Shown here: positions 39,276 through 49,605 of the stretch, in pieces
How positions within the stretch are numbered: the stretch's first letter is position 1
Layout: the number at the start of each line of letters is the position of its first letter
Source: Pseudomonas botevensis
Lineage (GTDB): Bacteria > Pseudomonadota > Gammaproteobacteria > Pseudomonadales > Pseudomonadaceae
Length of the DNA: 64,000 bases
Direction: 5' to 3'
Assembly (NCBI RefSeq): GCF_019145475.1
Contig: NZ_JAHTKI010000010.1
Location: 124,001-188,000 of the forward strand
Notes under the pieces: model-generated
What the model was told of the DNA's origin: nothing
The model's database searches: none
The model's input: the letters and a program-made list of their open reading frames with translations, nothing else
Translations under genes and position numbers: made by a program

Positions 39276-41192
39276 TTAAACCTTGAAGCGGCCTACCAGC
39301 GTTTGCAGGTGAGTGCCCAGGCGCGCCAGCTCGACGCTGGAGGCGGCCGTCTCTTCACTCGCCGCCGACGTCTGGTCCGAGACATCCCGCACGTTCAGCA
39401 CGCTGCGGTTGATCTCTTCGGCCACGGCACTCTGCTGTTCGGCGGCCGCTGCGATCTGCTGGTTCATCGCCTGAATCGCCGACACGGTGCGCGTGATGTT
39501 TTCCAGCGAACCACCGGCACGGCGGGTCAGCTCCACGCTGCTCTGGGTCAGCGTGCGGCTGTTGTCCATGATCGTCGCCACTTGCTGAGTACCGTTCTGC
39601 AGGCCGACGATCAGCTCTTCGATTTCTTCGGTGGACTTCTGGGTACGTTGCGCAAGGCTGCGCACTTCGTCAGCAACCACCGCGAAACCACGTCCGGCTT
39701 CACCGGCACGGGCCGCTTCGATGGCAGCGTTGAGGGCCAGCAGGTTGGTTTGCTGGGCCACGGACTTGATCACGTCGAGCACGCTGCCGATCTTGTCGCT
39801 TTCGCGCTTGAGTTCGCCCATGGCTTCGGTGGAGTGGCCGACTTCAGTGGCCAGGCGCTCGATCTGGGCGATGGCTTCGCCGACCACTTTGTCGCCTTCG
39901 CGGGCCTGTTGGTCAGCCGCGACGGCTGCCTCCGAAGCTTCCTCGGCGTTGCGCGCGACTTCCTGCACGGTGGCGGCCATTTCGTTCATGGCGGTGGCGA
40001 CCTGATCGGTCTCGACCTTCTGATTGTTCACCCCGGCGCTGGTCTGTTCGGTCACTGCCGACAGTTCCTCGGCAGCGCTCGCGATCTGGGTGACACCGTC
40101 GCTGATGCCACCGATCAGCTCGCGCAGACCCTGGGTCATGCTCTGCATCGAGCGTTGCAACTGACCGAGTTCGTCGCGGCGCTGGGAAATCAGGTTGTGG
40201 GTCAGGTCGCCGGCAGCCACGCGCTCGGCGACTTTGAGAGTCTGGTTCAGCGGAATGATGATCTGCCGGGTGATCGCCCAGGCCGCCAGCATGCCGAACG
40301 CCAGGGCCAGCAGGGTGGCAATCAGCAGCAGGTTTTTCGCGTGAGCGGCGTCGGTGTCGCGCACGATGGTCTGGGAGTCGGTGAGCTTCTTGCTGATGTC
40401 GATCAGGGTGTCACCCTGAATCGACATGCGCGCCAGGGCCTTGGCATTGTTGACTTGGGAGTCGCGGAACTGGCTGACCGCCGCGCGATAGGCCTTGAGG
40501 GAGTCGGTGGCCTGTTGCAGGTTGGCGATGTGCTGCTCCGGCAGCTTGCCAGGCAGGGTCTCAAGGTTTTTCAGGGCGTTGTCGATGGCATCGAGGGCCG
40601 GTTGCTCGGCTTCGGCCTTGGCGCTGTAGGTGTAGCCGCGTACCTGGAAGCGCGCCTGCTGGATCAGTTTGCTCAGGTCGATCACCGCGTTGAACTGGCT
40701 GACGCTGTCGCCCTGGAGCATGGATTTCTCGACTTCGGCAACGCGGGCCACGGCGTTGTCGGCGGTGGCGCCGAGTTTGCTGCGGGCGTCTTCGCGCAGG
40801 GCGGTGGCCTGGGTCATGTCGGCGAACGCGCGCTTGTACTCGGCGACGGCCGCCAGTTGCTGGTCGATCATCGCGACGTCGGACGGTTGTTCGATCAGGC
40901 CGCGAGCGGTCTGCAAACCGCTGTCGAGCTTGCCCAGCAGGTCGTTGACCGCGCCGGGGCCTTGTTCGCCGCGCCGCGCTTCATAGTCCAGGCGCGCCAG
41001 GCGCAGGTCCTTGGTCAGCTCGTTGAGGCTGGAGATGAAGCCGAGTTTGTCACCACGGCTGATGATGCCGCTCATGCCGGTCCAGCCAGTGAAGGTGATC
41101 AGCAGTGTCAGCAACAGCACCAGGCCGAAACCGATTCCCAGCTTGCGTTTGACGCTGACGTTTCCAAGATTCTCGGCTAACCAACGGTACAT
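39276..41192 (-). CDS. Methyl-accepting chemotaxis protein with HBM sensor domain (McpK/McpS type)
   Basis: 638 residues. TM1 is about 17-40. A purely helical periplasmic region of about 240 residues (about 45-285) has the size and composition of the helical bimodular domain. TM2 is about 288-310, followed by HAMP ([24 protein letters not shown]) and the signalling domain with [22 protein letters not shown]. McpS of P. putida (about 639 residues) and PA5072 McpK of P. aeruginosa are HBM receptors for TCA-cycle acids. McpK has the same position next to rsmE and tatC. The ligand is inferred from this position. Confidence 0.9.
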   Translation of the reverse strand: MYRWLAENLGNVSVKRKLGIGFGLVLLLTLLITFTGWTGMSGIISRGDKLGFISSLNELTKDLRLARLDYEARRGEQGPGAVNDLLGKLDSGLQTARGLIEQPSDVAMIDQQLAAVAEYKRAFADMTQATALREDARSKLGATADNAVARVAEVEKSMLQGDSVSQFNAVIDLSKLIQQARFQVRGYTYSAKAEAEQPALDAIDNALKNLETLPGKLPEQHIANLQQATDSLKAYRAAVSQFRDSQVNNAKALARMSIQGDTLIDISKKLTDSQTIVRDTDAAHAKNLLLIATLLALAFGMLAAWAITRQIIIPLNQTLKVAERVAAGDLTHNLISQRRDELGQLQRSMQSMTQGLRELIGGISDGVTQIASAAEELSAVTEQTSAGVNNQKVETDQVATAMNEMAATVQEVARNAEEASEAAVAADQQAREGDKVVGEAIAQIERLATEVGHSTEAMGELKRESDKIGSVLDVIKSVAQQTNLLALNAAIEAARAGEAGRGFAVVADEVRSLAQRTQKSTEEIEELIVGLQNGTQQVATIMDNSRTLTQSSVELTRRAGGSLENITRTVSAIQAMNQQIAAAAEQQSAVAEEINRSVLNVRDVSDQTSAASEETAASSVELARLGTHLQTLVGRFKV

Positions 41193-41304
41193 GCGACGAC
41201 TCCCCTCGGACCACTAAATTGGACTTATGGGGACTGTATCGGCTGAGTGATGGCAATCTGTAACGCAATTCGTCCGGCCACCACCGGACAAAGAGCGGTA
41301 GGCG

Positions 41305-42012
41305 TCAGAACAGGCGGGCGAGCAGTGCGGTGACGGCGGTTTCGACCCGCAGAATGCGTTCGCCCAGTTGCACCGGTTGCAGGCCGGCCTTGGCCAGCAG
41401 GTCGATTTCGTAGGGAATCCAGCCACCCTCGGGGCCGATGGCCAGGGTCACCGGCTCGCTCAGGGCGCGAGGGCAGGGTGGATGATTGCCGGGATGGCCG
41501 ACCAGGCCGAGGGTGCCGTCGGTGATGGCCGGCAGCCGGTCTTCAACGAAGGGCTTGAAGCGCTTCTCGATGATGATTTCCGGCAACACCGTGTCCCGGG
41601 CCTGTTCGAGGCCAAGGATCAGTTGTTCGCGGATCGCTTCCGGCTCCAGGAACGGCGTCTGCCAGAAGCTCTTCTCGACGCGGTAGCTGTTGACCAGCAC
41701 CACCTTCGGCACGCCCATGGTCGCCACGGTCTGGAACACCCGGCGCAGCATCTTCGGCCGTGGCAGGGCCAGCACCAGGGTCAGCGGCAGCTTGGCCGGT
41801 GGCGGCTGATCGAGGGACACGCGCAGTTCAGCCTCCCCAGCCTCCAGTCGCAACACTTCGGCCGAGCCCATCAGCCCGTCGATGCGCCCGACCCGCAGGC
41901 TGTCACCGACTTCCGAGCGGTGGACTTCCTGCATGTGGGTCAGGCGCCGGTCACGCAGCACGACGCGGTCGGCCGCGATAAAGTCGGCTTCTTCGAGCAG
42001 CAGCAGGTTCAT
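41305..42012 (-). CDS. rsmE: 16S rRNA (uracil-1498-N3)-methyltransferase
   Basis: 235-residue SPOUT methyltransferase. The C-terminal knot motifs [15 protein letters not shown] and [17 protein letters not shown] are clear, with an N-terminal PUA-like domain before them. The start ATG (42012) overlaps the tatC stop, so it is expressed from the tat transcript. The same tatC-rsmE arrangement is seen in other pseudomonads. Confidence 0.95.
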   Translation of the reverse strand: MNLLLLEEADFIAADRVVLRDRRLTHMQEVHRSEVGDSLRVGRIDGLMGSAEVLRLEAGEAELRVSLDQPPPAKLPLTLVLALPRPKMLRRVFQTVATMGVPKVVLVNSYRVEKSFWQTPFLEPEAIREQLILGLEQARDTVLPEIIIEKRFKPFVEDRLPAITDGTLGLVGHPGNHPPCPRALSEPVTLAIGPEGGWIPYEIDLLAKAGLQPVQLGERILRVETAVTALLARLF

Positions 42013-42803
42013 GGCTGGGTCGCTGGCGGCTGGTCGTTGTGATCGTCGACGGTTTCGTCCGGGCGCTCGCGCTTGCTGACCAGACTGCCGAACAGGATGC
42101 CGACTTCAAACAGCATCCACATCGGCACGGCCAGCAGGGTCTGGGAGAAGATGTCCGGCGGCGTCAGGATCATGCCGACCACGAAGCAGCCGATGATCAC
42201 ATACGGGCGGATCTTCTTCAGGTATTTGACGTCGACCACGCCGATCCACACCAGCAGCACCACGGCCACCGGGATCTCGAACGCCACGCCGAAGGCGAAG
42301 AACAGCGTCATGACGAAATCGAGGTAACTGGTGATGTCGGTCATCATTTCCACGCCGGCCGGGGTGGCCGAAGCGAAGAACTTGAAGATCAGCGGGAACA
42401 CGAAGAAATACGCGAACGCCATGCCGGTGTAGAACAGCAGGATGCTGGAAATCAGCAGCGGCACCGCGACGCGCTTCTCGTGCTTGTACAGGCCGGGGGC
42501 GATGAAGCCCCAGATCTGATGCAGGATCACCGGGATTGCGAGGAACAGCGAGACCATCATCGTCAGCTTCAGCGGCGTCAGGAACGGCGACGACACGTCG
42601 GTGGCGATCATCGTCGCGCCGGCCGGCAGGTACTGGCGCAGCGGCGTCGAGACGAAGGTGTAGATCTGCTGGGTGAACGCGAACAGCCCGGCGAAGATGA
42701 TGAAGATCGCCGCCACGCAACGCAGCAGGCGGGTGCGCAACTCGGTGAGGTGCGAAACCAGCGGCATGTGCTGGTCGTTTTCGGGGAGGCTAGGGCCTGT
42801 CAT
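42009..42803 (-). CDS. tatC: Sec-independent translocase subunit TatC
   Basis: 264 residues, six membrane helices; with TatB it recognises twin-arginine signal peptides. The conserved cytoplasmic start [18 protein letters not shown] and the periplasmic loop FLTPLKL are present. The first codons (ATG ACA GGC CCT) lie in the terminal repeat of a 266-bp palindromic element, which also supplies the AGGA ribosome-binding site. Removing the element would give [10 protein letters not shown] in frame from an ATG overlapping the tatB stop. The present N-terminus [12 protein letters not shown] therefore looks acquired. It overlaps rsmE. Confidence 0.95.
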   Translation of the reverse strand: MTGPSLPENDQHMPLVSHLTELRTRLLRCVAAIFIIFAGLFAFTQQIYTFVSTPLRQYLPAGATMIATDVSSPFLTPLKLTMMVSLFLAIPVILHQIWGFIAPGLYKHEKRVAVPLLISSILLFYTGMAFAYFFVFPLIFKFFASATPAGVEMMTDITSYLDFVMTLFFAFGVAFEIPVAVVLLVWIGVVDVKYLKKIRPYVIIGCFVVGMILTPPDIFSQTLLAVPMWMLFEVGILFGSLVSKRERPDETVDDHNDQPPATQP

Positions 42804-43057
42804 CGGTCATTTCCTGTGTCGCGCCGAGCCCGTATTTGCGCAGGGCAAGGCGCGAGGCGCGTAATTTGGCGTTTCAAATAAGCAACGAGTAACGCAGCCC
42901 TGCGCAAATACGGGCCGGCCCTTCGGGTTGTGCCTGAAAGCGGGCCTGGCTGCGTTGTAGTCCTTGGAAAGGTAAAACACATTCCCTGCGGACTACGCCT
43001 TGCCTGGCCCGCTTTCAGGCGACAACGCGACACAGGAAATGACCGATGACAGGCCCT
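42792..43057 (-). mobile_element. 266-bp palindromic MITE-like element at the tatB/tatC junction
   Basis: Perfect 32-bp terminal inverted repeats (42792-42823 and 43026-43057; outer end AGGGCCTGTCATCGGTCATT). Inside are two further inverted repeats: 19 bp at 42828-42846/42897-42915, and a 15-bp perfect stem at 42932-42946/43006-43020 that extends imperfectly to about 31 bp. No coding capacity is credible. It lies between the tatB stop codon (43060-43062) and the tatC reading frame. No clear target-site duplication is visible. It resembles non-autonomous repeat families of P. fluorescens, but I cannot assign it to a named one. Confidence 0.85.
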
Positions 43058-43059
43058 TG

Positions 43060-43509
43060 TCATGGGGCTCGCGGCGGCAAAGTGGAGTCGTGAGGCGCTG
43101 GTGTAGTCGGCGCGGCGGTTGGAGCTACGTGTTCAACCGAGTTTTCTGCAACGGCGGGCACAGGCTCGGTTGGCACTGCAACGGAAGCAGGTGCAGTGGT
43201 TGCGGCTGGCGCATGAATCGTCTGCTCACCCACATGCTCAACCGGTGTCGGCTCCTGCTGAACCGGTGGCGTGAAGATCTTCCGCGCCTCCTGCTCCAGC
43301 GACAGAATGTGCTCGTTGTGCAGCTGCCGACGAATTTCGTCGGCGCCGATTTCACGTTCAACTTCCTGTTTGATCGCGTTGAAGCTGCGCTTCAGGCGCC
43401 CGACCCACAGGCCGGCGGTGCGCGCAGCGCCCGGCAGACGCTCGGGACCCAGCACCAGCAGGGCGACGAGGCCGACCAGCAGCAGTTCAGAGAAGCTGAT
43501 ACCAAACAT
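43060..43509 (-). CDS. tatB: Twin-arginine translocase subunit TatB
   Basis: 149 residues. One N-terminal membrane helix ([21 protein letters not shown]), the PERLP hinge, an amphipathic helix ([19 protein letters not shown]), then a Pro/Ala/Thr/Val-rich disordered tail. It pairs with TatC in cargo recognition. The stop codon is 2 bases from the palindromic element, and an ATG overlapping this stop (43063) is probably the ancestral tatC start. Confidence 0.95.
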   Translation of the reverse strand: MFGISFSELLLVGLVALLVLGPERLPGAARTAGLWVGRLKRSFNAIKQEVEREIGADEIRRQLHNEHILSLEQEARKIFTPPVQQEPTPVEHVGEQTIHAPAATTAPASVAVPTEPVPAVAENSVEHVAPTAAPTTPAPHDSTLPPRAP

Positions 43510-43519
43510 TAGTCAGTGC

Positions 43520-43798
43520 TCACACGTCTTTGCGGATCGGCTCTTCGACTTTCTGCGCCTGCACGTCGATGGTGTGCGGCGGGTTGGCCTGAGCGGTGGC
43601 TTGCGGCTGAACCGGTGGCACCGGCTGCGCAGGCGTTACGGTCGGATCGGCCGGCTTCTCGTCGTCGTTCATGGCCTTGCGAAAGCCCTTGATCGACTCA
43701 CCGACGTCGGTGCCGAGGTTTTTCAGTTTCTTGGTGCCGAACACCAGCACCACGACAACCAGAATGACGATCCAGTGTTTCCAGTCAAAAATGCCCAT
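43520..43798 (-). CDS. tatA: Twin-arginine translocase subunit TatA
   Basis: 92 residues: short helix [24 protein letters not shown], amphipathic helix [20 protein letters not shown], and an acidic/Pro-rich tail. It forms the variable-size pore of the Tat system. It is first of tatABC and follows hisI-hisE on the same strand by 25 bases, as in other pseudomonads. Confidence 0.96.
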   Translation of the reverse strand: MGIFDWKHWIVILVVVVLVFGTKKLKNLGTDVGESIKGFRKAMNDDEKPADPTVTPAQPVPPVQPQATAQANPPHTIDVQAQKVEEPIRKDV

Positions 43799-43823
43799 GT
43801 TGCTGTTCCTCTCTAAAAGTTGT

Positions 43824-44156
43824 TCAGGCGGACGGGCGCGAGGCTTTCTCGACGTGTCCGGACAGGCCGAAGCGACGATCCAGTTCGTCGAGTACCGCCT
43901 GAGGATGCTGACCCAGTTGGGCGAGCATGACCATGCTGTGGAACCACAGGTCGGCGGTCTCGTAGATCACGTCGCTGCAATCGCCGCTGACGGCGGCGTC
44001 CTTGGCGGCAATGATGGTTTCGACCGACTCTTCGCCGACTTTCTCCAGAATCTTGTTCAGACCCTTGTGGTACAGGCTAGCGACATACGAGCTGTCGGCG
44101 GCTGCGCCTTTGCGCTCTTCAAGCACCTGAGCGAGGCGGGTCAGGGTGTCACTCAT
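43824..44156 (-). CDS. hisE: Phosphoribosyl-ATP pyrophosphatase
   Basis: 110 residues; second step of histidine biosynthesis, PRATP to PRAMP. An all-helical MazG-like protein with the conserved metal-site helix [14 protein letters not shown] and [10 protein letters not shown]. The start overlaps the hisI end by 8 bases. Unlike in enterobacteria, hisI and hisE are separate genes. Confidence 0.96.
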   Translation of the reverse strand: MSDTLTRLAQVLEERKGAAADSSYVASLYHKGLNKILEKVGEESVETIIAAKDAAVSGDCSDVIYETADLWFHSMVMLAQLGQHPQAVLDELDRRFGLSGHVEKASRPSA

Positions 44157-44550
44157 GTTTGTGTCCTGCGGAATAAATGGCGTGCGGGTCTTTGAGCACC
44201 GGGTCGACCGTTTTCCAGTCGCCGTTTTCGAAGACGCGGTAGAAGCAGCTTTGACGGCCGGTATGGCAGGCGATGTCGCCGATCTGTTCGACCATCAGGA
44301 TGATCACGTCGGCGTCACAGTCCAGACGCATTTCATGCAGAGTCTGCACATGGCCGGACTCCTCTCCCTTGCGCCACAGCTTGCCACGGGAACGTGACCA
44401 GTAGATGGCACGGTTCTCCGCTGCGGTAAGCGCCAGGGCTTCGCGGTTCATCCAGGCCATCATCAGCACGCGTCCGGTCTTGTGATCCTGGGCAATCGCC
44501 GGCACCAGGCCATCAGCGTCCCACTTGATCTCGTCCAGCCAGTTTTTCAT
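44149..44550 (-). CDS. hisI: Phosphoribosyl-AMP cyclohydrolase
   Basis: 133 residues from [11 protein letters not shown] (ATG 44550); an in-frame ATG at 44577 would add 9 atypical residues. It opens the purine ring in step three of histidine synthesis. The zinc/magnesium motifs are the [15 protein letters not shown] segment with clustered Asp residues, and [10 protein letters not shown]. The histidine biosynthetic pair here and the hut catabolic cluster lie about 17 kb apart on the same chromosome segment. Confidence 0.95.
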   Translation of the reverse strand: MKNWLDEIKWDADGLVPAIAQDHKTGRVLMMAWMNREALALTAAENRAIYWSRSRGKLWRKGEESGHVQTLHEMRLDCDADVIILMVEQIGDIACHTGRQSCFYRVFENGDWKTVDPVLKDPHAIYSAGHKHE

Positions 44551-44631
44551 CTTCGACTCCGACAGCGAACCCCACACTCGAATGGTCGGGCTCAGGCGTT
44601 GAAACAGTGTGCCAGCCGATCGCGGAACTGG

Positions 44632-46236
44632 CTATCGGCGAACGACCAGATACAAGCCGACTGCCACCATGATTCCCGCGGGCCAATGCCCCAGTTCATG
44701 CAGCGGGCCACCGGCGGCGAGGATTGTGCCGCCGGCCAGGTGCGCGCTGCCGAGCAGGCGCAGGAACCAGTCGTCCTTGCGTTTTTTCCACGGCGGCGGA
44801 GGGTCGCTGGCGTGGGGCTGGGACATGCGTTCGAGCAGATCGCGGGCCATGTTCGACAGGTGCGGAATCTGCTCCAGCTGGCTCTGCACGTTGCCGATCA
44901 AGGCTTTCGGGCTGACGCGCTCGCGCATCCAGCGTTCGAGGAACGGCTGCGCGGTGTTCCACAGATCCAGTTCCGGGTACAGCTGGCGCCCGAGGCCTTC
45001 GATGTTCAGCAAGGTCTTCTGCAACAGCACCAGTTGCGGCTGCACTTCCATGTTGAAGCGGCGGGCGGTCTGGAACAGGCGCATCAGCACCTGGCCAAAT
45101 GAAATATCTTTTAACGGTTTTTCGAAGATCGGTTCGCACACGGTACGGATCGCCGCTTCGAACTCGTTGAGCTTGGTTTCCGCTGGCACCCAGCCCGAAT
45201 CGATGTGCAATTGCGCCACGCGGCGGTAGTCGCGCTTGAAGAAGGCGAACAGGTTGCGCGCCAGGTAGTCCTGGTCTTCCGGGGTCAGGCTGCCGACGAT
45301 GCCGCAGTCGATCGCGATGTACTGCGGGCTCCACGGATTGACGGTGCTGACGAAGATGTTGCCCGGGTGCATGTCGGCGTGGAAGAAGCTGTCGCGGAAC
45401 ACTTGAGTGAAGAAGATCTCCACGCCGCGTTCGGCGAGCATTTTCATGTCGGTGCGCTGGTCGGCGAGGGTCGCCAGATCCGTGACCTGAATCCCGTAGA
45501 TGCGCTCCATCACCAGCACTTTCGGCCGGCACCAGTCCCAGTAGATTTGCGGTACGTAGAGCAGCGGCGAACCGTCGAAGTTGCGTTTCAGCTGGCTGGC
45601 GTTGGCCGCCTCGCGCAGCAGGTCGAGCTCGTCGTAGATGGTTTTTTCGTAGTCGCTGACCACGTCGACCGGATGCAGCAGGCGCGCGTCGGCAGACACC
45701 TTTTCGGCGGCGCGGGCGAGGATGAACAGCCAGGCCAGATCCTGGGCAATCACCGGTTTGAGGCCCGGGCGGATCACCTTGACCACCACTTCCTCACCGG
45801 TTTTCAACTGCGCGGCGTGCACCTGCGCCACCGAGGCCGAGGCCAGCGGTTCGACGTCGAAACGGCTGAACACCTCGCCGATCTTCTTGCCGAGCTGTTC
45901 TTCGATCAGTCTGACCGACAGCTGCGAATCGAATGGCGGCACCCGATCCTGCAACAGCATCAGCTCATCGGCGATGTCTTCCGGCAGCAGGTCGCGGCGG
46001 GTCGAGAGAATCTGCCCGAACTTGATGAAGATCGGCCCCAGATCCTGCAAGGCCAGACGCAGGCGCGCGCCCCGGCTCAGGTCCAGCGGCTTGCGCGGGA
46101 ACCAGCGCCACGGCAGCACGTAGCGCAGCGCCAGGAGAAACCAGGGCAGCGGCAGATCGAACAGCAGGTCATCGAGGCGGTAGCGGATCACGACGCGCTG
46201 GATGCGCAACAGACGGCGGACGGCAAGCAGCTTCAT
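44632..46236 (-). CDS. ubiB: Ubiquinone biosynthesis atypical kinase/ATPase UbiB
   Basis: 534 residues. ADCK/UbiB family with the characteristic KxGQ motif ([16 protein letters not shown], about 92-107), the Ala-rich nucleotide loop ([13 protein letters not shown]), the catalytic [11 protein letters not shown] and the IDCGIVGSL metal motif. Two C-terminal membrane helices (about 490-530) anchor it at the inner membrane. It overlaps ubiJ by 4 bases; ubiE-ubiJ-ubiB forms one operon. Confidence 0.95.
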   Translation of the reverse strand: MKLLAVRRLLRIQRVVIRYRLDDLLFDLPLPWFLLALRYVLPWRWFPRKPLDLSRGARLRLALQDLGPIFIKFGQILSTRRDLLPEDIADELMLLQDRVPPFDSQLSVRLIEEQLGKKIGEVFSRFDVEPLASASVAQVHAAQLKTGEEVVVKVIRPGLKPVIAQDLAWLFILARAAEKVSADARLLHPVDVVSDYEKTIYDELDLLREAANASQLKRNFDGSPLLYVPQIYWDWCRPKVLVMERIYGIQVTDLATLADQRTDMKMLAERGVEIFFTQVFRDSFFHADMHPGNIFVSTVNPWSPQYIAIDCGIVGSLTPEDQDYLARNLFAFFKRDYRRVAQLHIDSGWVPAETKLNEFEAAIRTVCEPIFEKPLKDISFGQVLMRLFQTARRFNMEVQPQLVLLQKTLLNIEGLGRQLYPELDLWNTAQPFLERWMRERVSPKALIGNVQSQLEQIPHLSNMARDLLERMSQPHASDPPPPWKKRKDDWFLRLLGSAHLAGGTILAAGGPLHELGHWPAGIMVAVGLYLVVRR

Positions 46237-46856
46237 GCGTTATCGCTTGGGTCGAGGGATCGGGAAAGGCGCTCGAAACGCGCCTCGAGACGTTCCAGAT
46301 CAAGTTTGATCCGGTCCAGTTCGCTGAACCGGGCTTCGGCTTCGCGCTGCCCGACGAGGGTGCGCGATTCTTCGGCCAGGTATTCGGCGAGATTCTGGTT
46401 GAGGCTGGCAAATCCTTGTTGATACCAGCGTGCGCGACTGCGCAGGTGGCCGCCGACCAGTTGCGTGGCGACCGGGCCGAGCCAGCGCGAGAGTTCGTAC
46501 TCCCAGTCCAGTTCGAGGTCTTGCAGGACACCCGCCAGCTCCAGCAGCACGCCGCTGTCGCCGTCGAGCTCGACTTCCGGTGCGTGCAGCACGGCGGTCT
46601 TGTCTTTGCTCAGGGCCAGTTTCACCAGGCTCGAGGCCGGGGCACGCAGGGTGCAGTCGACGCCGGTTTCCCAACGGGACGCCAGCATCAGGCCTTCGTC
46701 GCTCGGCAGGATGAACAGTTGCAGCGCCGGGCTGCGGCAGTCGACGGCAATCACCTTGCCGGTCAGATGCGCCAGGCGTGGCAGCGCCGTGCTGTCGAGA
46801 CGCAGCACCCGGTTCAGGCCGAGTTCAACGCTGGCGAGCAGCCCGGTGAGCAGCAT
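46233..46856 (-). CDS. ubiJ: Ubiquinone biosynthesis accessory factor UbiJ (SCP2 domain)
   Basis: 207 residues. An N-terminal SCP2-like lipid-binding domain (about 1-110) and a C-terminal helical tail rich in charged residues ([24 protein letters not shown]). UbiJ scaffolds the soluble Ubi complex and binds the lipid tail of intermediates. It overlaps ubiE at one end and ubiB at the other. Confidence 0.92.
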   Translation of the reverse strand: MLLTGLLASVELGLNRVLRLDSTALPRLAHLTGKVIAVDCRSPALQLFILPSDEGLMLASRWETGVDCTLRAPASSLVKLALSKDKTAVLHAPEVELDGDSGVLLELAGVLQDLELDWEYELSRWLGPVATQLVGGHLRSRARWYQQGFASLNQNLAEYLAEESRTLVGQREAEARFSELDRIKLDLERLEARFERLSRSLDPSDNA

Positions 46857-47626
46857 CAGGGCTTGATGCCACGGTGCAGGGCGACGATGCCTGCGGTCAT
46901 GTTGTGGTAGGTCACGCGGTCGAAACCGGCGTCGACCATCATCGACTTCAGGGTTTCCTGATTCGGGTGCATGCGGATCGATTCGGCCAGGTAGCGATAG
47001 CTTTCCGAGTCATTGGTGATCAGCTTGCCCATCAGCGGCATGAAGGCGAACGAGTAGGCGTCGTAGGCCTTGGACATCAGCGCGTTGGTCGGCTTGGAGA
47101 ACTCCAGCACCAGCAGGCGGCCGCCAGGCTTGAGCACGCGCAGCATCGAGCGCAGGGCGTCTTCCTTGTGCGTCACGTTGCGCAGGCCGAAGGCGATGGT
47201 CACGCAGTCGAAATGGTTGTCCGGGAACGGCAGTTTTTCCGCGTCGGCCTGGACGAACTCGACGTTGCCCGACACGCCGACATCCAGCAGGCGGTCACGA
47301 CCGACCTTGAGCATGGATTCGTTGATGTCGGCCAGCACCACCTGGCCGGTCGGGCCGACGAGGTGCGAGAATTTTTTGGTCAGGTCACCGGTGCCGCCGG
47401 CGATGTCCAGCACGCGGTTGCCGGCACGTACACCCGACAGTTCGATCGCGAAGCGCTTCCACAGACGGTGCATGCCGCCCGACAGAAGGTCGTTCATCAG
47501 GTCGTACTTGGCGGCTACGGAATGGAAAACTTCAGCGACTTTTTCCGCTTTCTGGCTTTCCGGAACGTTTTTGAAGCCGAAGTGAGTGGTGGGTTCGGCA
47601 TCGCTGCCTTTGCGCTGATCAGTCAT
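46856..47626 (-). CDS. ubiE: Demethylmenaquinone/2-polyprenyl-6-methoxybenzoquinol C-methyltransferase
   Basis: 256 residues from [12 protein letters not shown], the usual family length; the longer reading frame upstream has no homology-like content. SAM-binding motif [15 protein letters not shown] (about 75-89), then [11 protein letters not shown] and the UbiE signature [17 protein letters not shown]. It catalyses the C-methylation step of ubiquinone synthesis. First gene of ubiEJB. Confidence 0.96.
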   Translation of the reverse strand: MTDQRKGSDAEPTTHFGFKNVPESQKAEKVAEVFHSVAAKYDLMNDLLSGGMHRLWKRFAIELSGVRAGNRVLDIAGGTGDLTKKFSHLVGPTGQVVLADINESMLKVGRDRLLDVGVSGNVEFVQADAEKLPFPDNHFDCVTIAFGLRNVTHKEDALRSMLRVLKPGGRLLVLEFSKPTNALMSKAYDAYSFAFMPLMGKLITNDSESYRYLAESIRMHPNQETLKSMMVDAGFDRVTYHNMTAGIVALHRGIKP

Positions 47627-47793
47627 ATCGCTGTCACCAAAAGAGAATGCGCGACATTCTAATCCCCAAGACATGCTTTGTCTTGGAATGGCTAAAGGTA
47701 AGATGAGCAACCTTCGGGACGATTTGCCGCAGTGGCGGTCAAGATTCCTCGAGCAAGCATTCATAGCCCTATTAAAAAAGCAGGAGTCATCCA

Positions 47794-48069
47794 ATGGCCC
47801 GTATTAGTGTTGAGCGTGCCCACAGCCTGGGCAAGGAAGCCGCCCGCGAGAAGGCCGACAAGCTGGCGCAGAAACTTTCCGATCAGTATGGCCTGGAGCC
47901 GCAGTGGTCGGGCGATACCCTGAACCTCAAGCGCTCGGGTGTGAAAGGCGCGGTGCATGTGGCCGAGGATTCGATCCGGGTCGATGTGGAGCTGGGGATC
48001 ATGATGTCGGCCATGAGCGGCATGATCAAAGCCGAGATCGAAAAGGCGCTGGACAAGGCGCTGGTCTGA
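47794..48069 (+). CDS. Polyhydroxyalkanoic acid system family protein
   Basis: 91-residue basic/helical protein matching the small family found beside PHA genes ([49 protein letters not shown]). It follows CAGGAG and lies between divergent ubiE and phaI. The exact role is unsettled; PHA granule association is suggested by location and family name only. Confidence 0.85.
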   Translation: MARISVERAHSLGKEAAREKADKLAQKLSDQYGLEPQWSGDTLNLKRSGVKGAVHVAEDSIRVDVELGIMMSAMSGMIKAEIEKALDKALV

Positions 48070-48096
48070 TCCGCTGGAACTGTAAACACCTGCCCT

Positions 48097-48120
48097 GTGG
48101 GAGCAAGCCTGCTCCCACAT
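48097..48120. repeat. REP palindrome upstream of phaI
   Basis: TGTGGGAGCAAGCCTGCTCCCACA, a perfect palindrome 27 bases after the preceding stop codon. It separates that gene from the phaI leader. Confidence 0.8.
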
Positions 48121-48245
48121 TCTTTTGGTGCCCCTGGTTTTATGTCAGTTGTTAGGGTGCCGTTTCTAATTTTTCTCCCTACTTTGTGCACGAGCCCGAC
48201 ACTTTTGCGGGCAGTTCCTCAAACCTTCTGCGCGTGAGGTGCACC

Positions 48246-48668
48246 ATGGCCAAAGTCATTTTGAAGAAAAAAATCGACGCTTCGACTTCTGCTCTGAGCG
48301 ACGTCAAATCCTATGCCCGCAAGATCTGGCTGGCAGGCCTGGGTGCCTACGCCAAGGTCGGCCAAGAGGGTAGCGAGTACTTTCAGGAGTTGATCAAGGC
48401 TGGTCAAACTGTTGAAAAGAAAGGCAAAAAAGCCGTCACCGAAAAACTCGAAGCGGCCAACGCCGAGATCGATGAAGCCAAGAGCGAAGTGAGCTCGTTC
48501 AAAGGTCGTGTCGAAGTTCAGCTCGACAAGGTCGAGAAAGCGTTCGACACCCGTGTGGCCAGCGCCTTGAATCGTATCGGCATTCCGTCTAAACATGACG
48601 TTGAGGCACTCTCTGCTAAGCTCGATGAGCTGACGGCATTGCTCGAACGCGTCGCGCGTAAATCTTAA
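48246..48668 (+). CDS. phaI: Phasin PhaI
   Basis: 140 residues from MAKVILKKKID after GAGGTG. An amphipathic, coiled-coil-forming phasin domain (SYARKIWLAGLGAYAKVGQEGSEYF...) coats medium-chain-length PHA granules. It is collinear with the N-terminal half of PhaF, its neighbour 10 bases downstream, so the two look like an ancient duplication. The phaIF unit is convergent with the phaC1ZC2D unit, as in P. putida. Confidence 0.93.
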   Translation: MAKVILKKKIDASTSALSDVKSYARKIWLAGLGAYAKVGQEGSEYFQELIKAGQTVEKKGKKAVTEKLEAANAEIDEAKSEVSSFKGRVEVQLDKVEKAFDTRVASALNRIGIPSKHDVEALSAKLDELTALLERVARKS

Positions 48669-48678
48669 GGAGAACGGG

Positions 48679-49542
48679 ATGGCTGGTAAAAAGAACACCG
48701 ATAAAGAAAGCAGCTCCTGGATTGGGAAGGTTGAAGACTACTCCCGCAAAATCTGGCTGGCTGGTTTAGGCGTGTATTCGAAGATCGACACTGACGGCAG
48801 CAAACTCTTCGATGCATTGGTCAAAGACGGCGAGAAAGCCGAGAAGCTCACCAAGTCCGCAGTCGGCAAGAAAGTCGACGCTGCCAAGGACTCCGCTTCT
48901 TCGGCCAAATCGCGCATCAGCGGCGTGAAAGATCGCGCACTGGGCAAGTGGGACGAGCTGGAAGGTGCTTTCGACAAGCGCCTGAACAGCGCGATTTCGC
49001 GCCTGGGCGTACCTAGCCGCAATGAAGTGAAAGCGCTGCACAGCAAGGTCGAGACGCTGACCAAGCAGATCGAAAAACTCACCGGCCTGAAAACTCAGCC
49101 TGTAGCGGCGAAAACCGCTGCGGCGAAACCGGCAGCCAAACCTGCCGCCAAGCCTCTGGCCAAGGCCGCTGCAAAACCGGCCGCCAAAGCCGCCGCCAAA
49201 CCTGCCGCGAAAACCGCTGCGGCCAAGCCGGCAGCCAAGCCAGCGGCCAAACCGGTCGCCGCCAAGGCCGTCGCGAAACCCGCCGCAAAACCTGCGGCGA
49301 AACCAGCAGCCAAGCCAGCCGCGAAAACCGCTGCCGCCAAACCTGCTGCCAAGCCAGCGGCCAAACCGGCTGCTGCGAAAAAACCTGCTGTGAAGAAGCC
49401 GGCTGCACCGAAAGCAGCTGCGCCGAAGCCGGTCGCAACGCCGGCAGCACTGGCGAGCACGTCGAACTCTGCCGCGGCGCCTGCCCCGGTGGCGACTCCG
49501 ACTGCTGCATCGACGCCGTCGACGCCAACCAGTCAGTCCTGA
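48679..49542 (+). CDS. phaF: Phasin PhaF with histone-H1-like AKP repeat tail
   Basis: 287 residues. The N-terminal phasin domain (about 1-135) binds the granule surface. The C-terminal half (about 136-245) consists of repeated Ala-Lys-Pro-Ala units (AAKPAAKPAAK type), lysine-rich and DNA-binding in P. putida PhaF, where it tethers granules to the nucleoid for even segregation. A Pro/Ser/Thr/Ala tail ends the protein. AAGGAGAACGGG precedes ATG 48679. The repeat tail is likely length-variable between strains. Confidence 0.95.
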   Translation: MAGKKNTDKESSSWIGKVEDYSRKIWLAGLGVYSKIDTDGSKLFDALVKDGEKAEKLTKSAVGKKVDAAKDSASSAKSRISGVKDRALGKWDELEGAFDKRLNSAISRLGVPSRNEVKALHSKVETLTKQIEKLTGLKTQPVAAKTAAAKPAAKPAAKPLAKAAAKPAAKAAAKPAAKTAAAKPAAKPAAKPVAAKAVAKPAAKPAAKPAAKPAAKTAAAKPAAKPAAKPAAAKKPAVKKPAAPKAAAPKPVATPAALASTSNSAAAPAPVATPTAASTPSTPTSQS

Positions 49543-49556
49543 TCTTCAGGACTCAA

Positions 49557-49590
49557 GAAAACGCCCGGCCTGTGAAGGTCGGGCGTTTTT
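49557..49590. terminator. Terminator between phaF and phaD
   Basis: AAAACGCCCGGCC-TGTGAA-GGTCGGGCGTTTTT. A stem of about 12-13 bp with one G-T pair, flanked by A- and T-tracts, serving both convergent pha units. Confidence 0.93.
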
Positions 49591-49605
49591 GTTTGGGCTT
49601 TTGCT

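Noticed and set aside
42800..43063. An 87-codon minus-strand frame through the palindromic element, starting at the ATG that overlaps the tatB stop
   Set aside because: It begins at the presumed old tatC start but runs through palindromic DNA and stops out of frame with tatC; no protein-like character.
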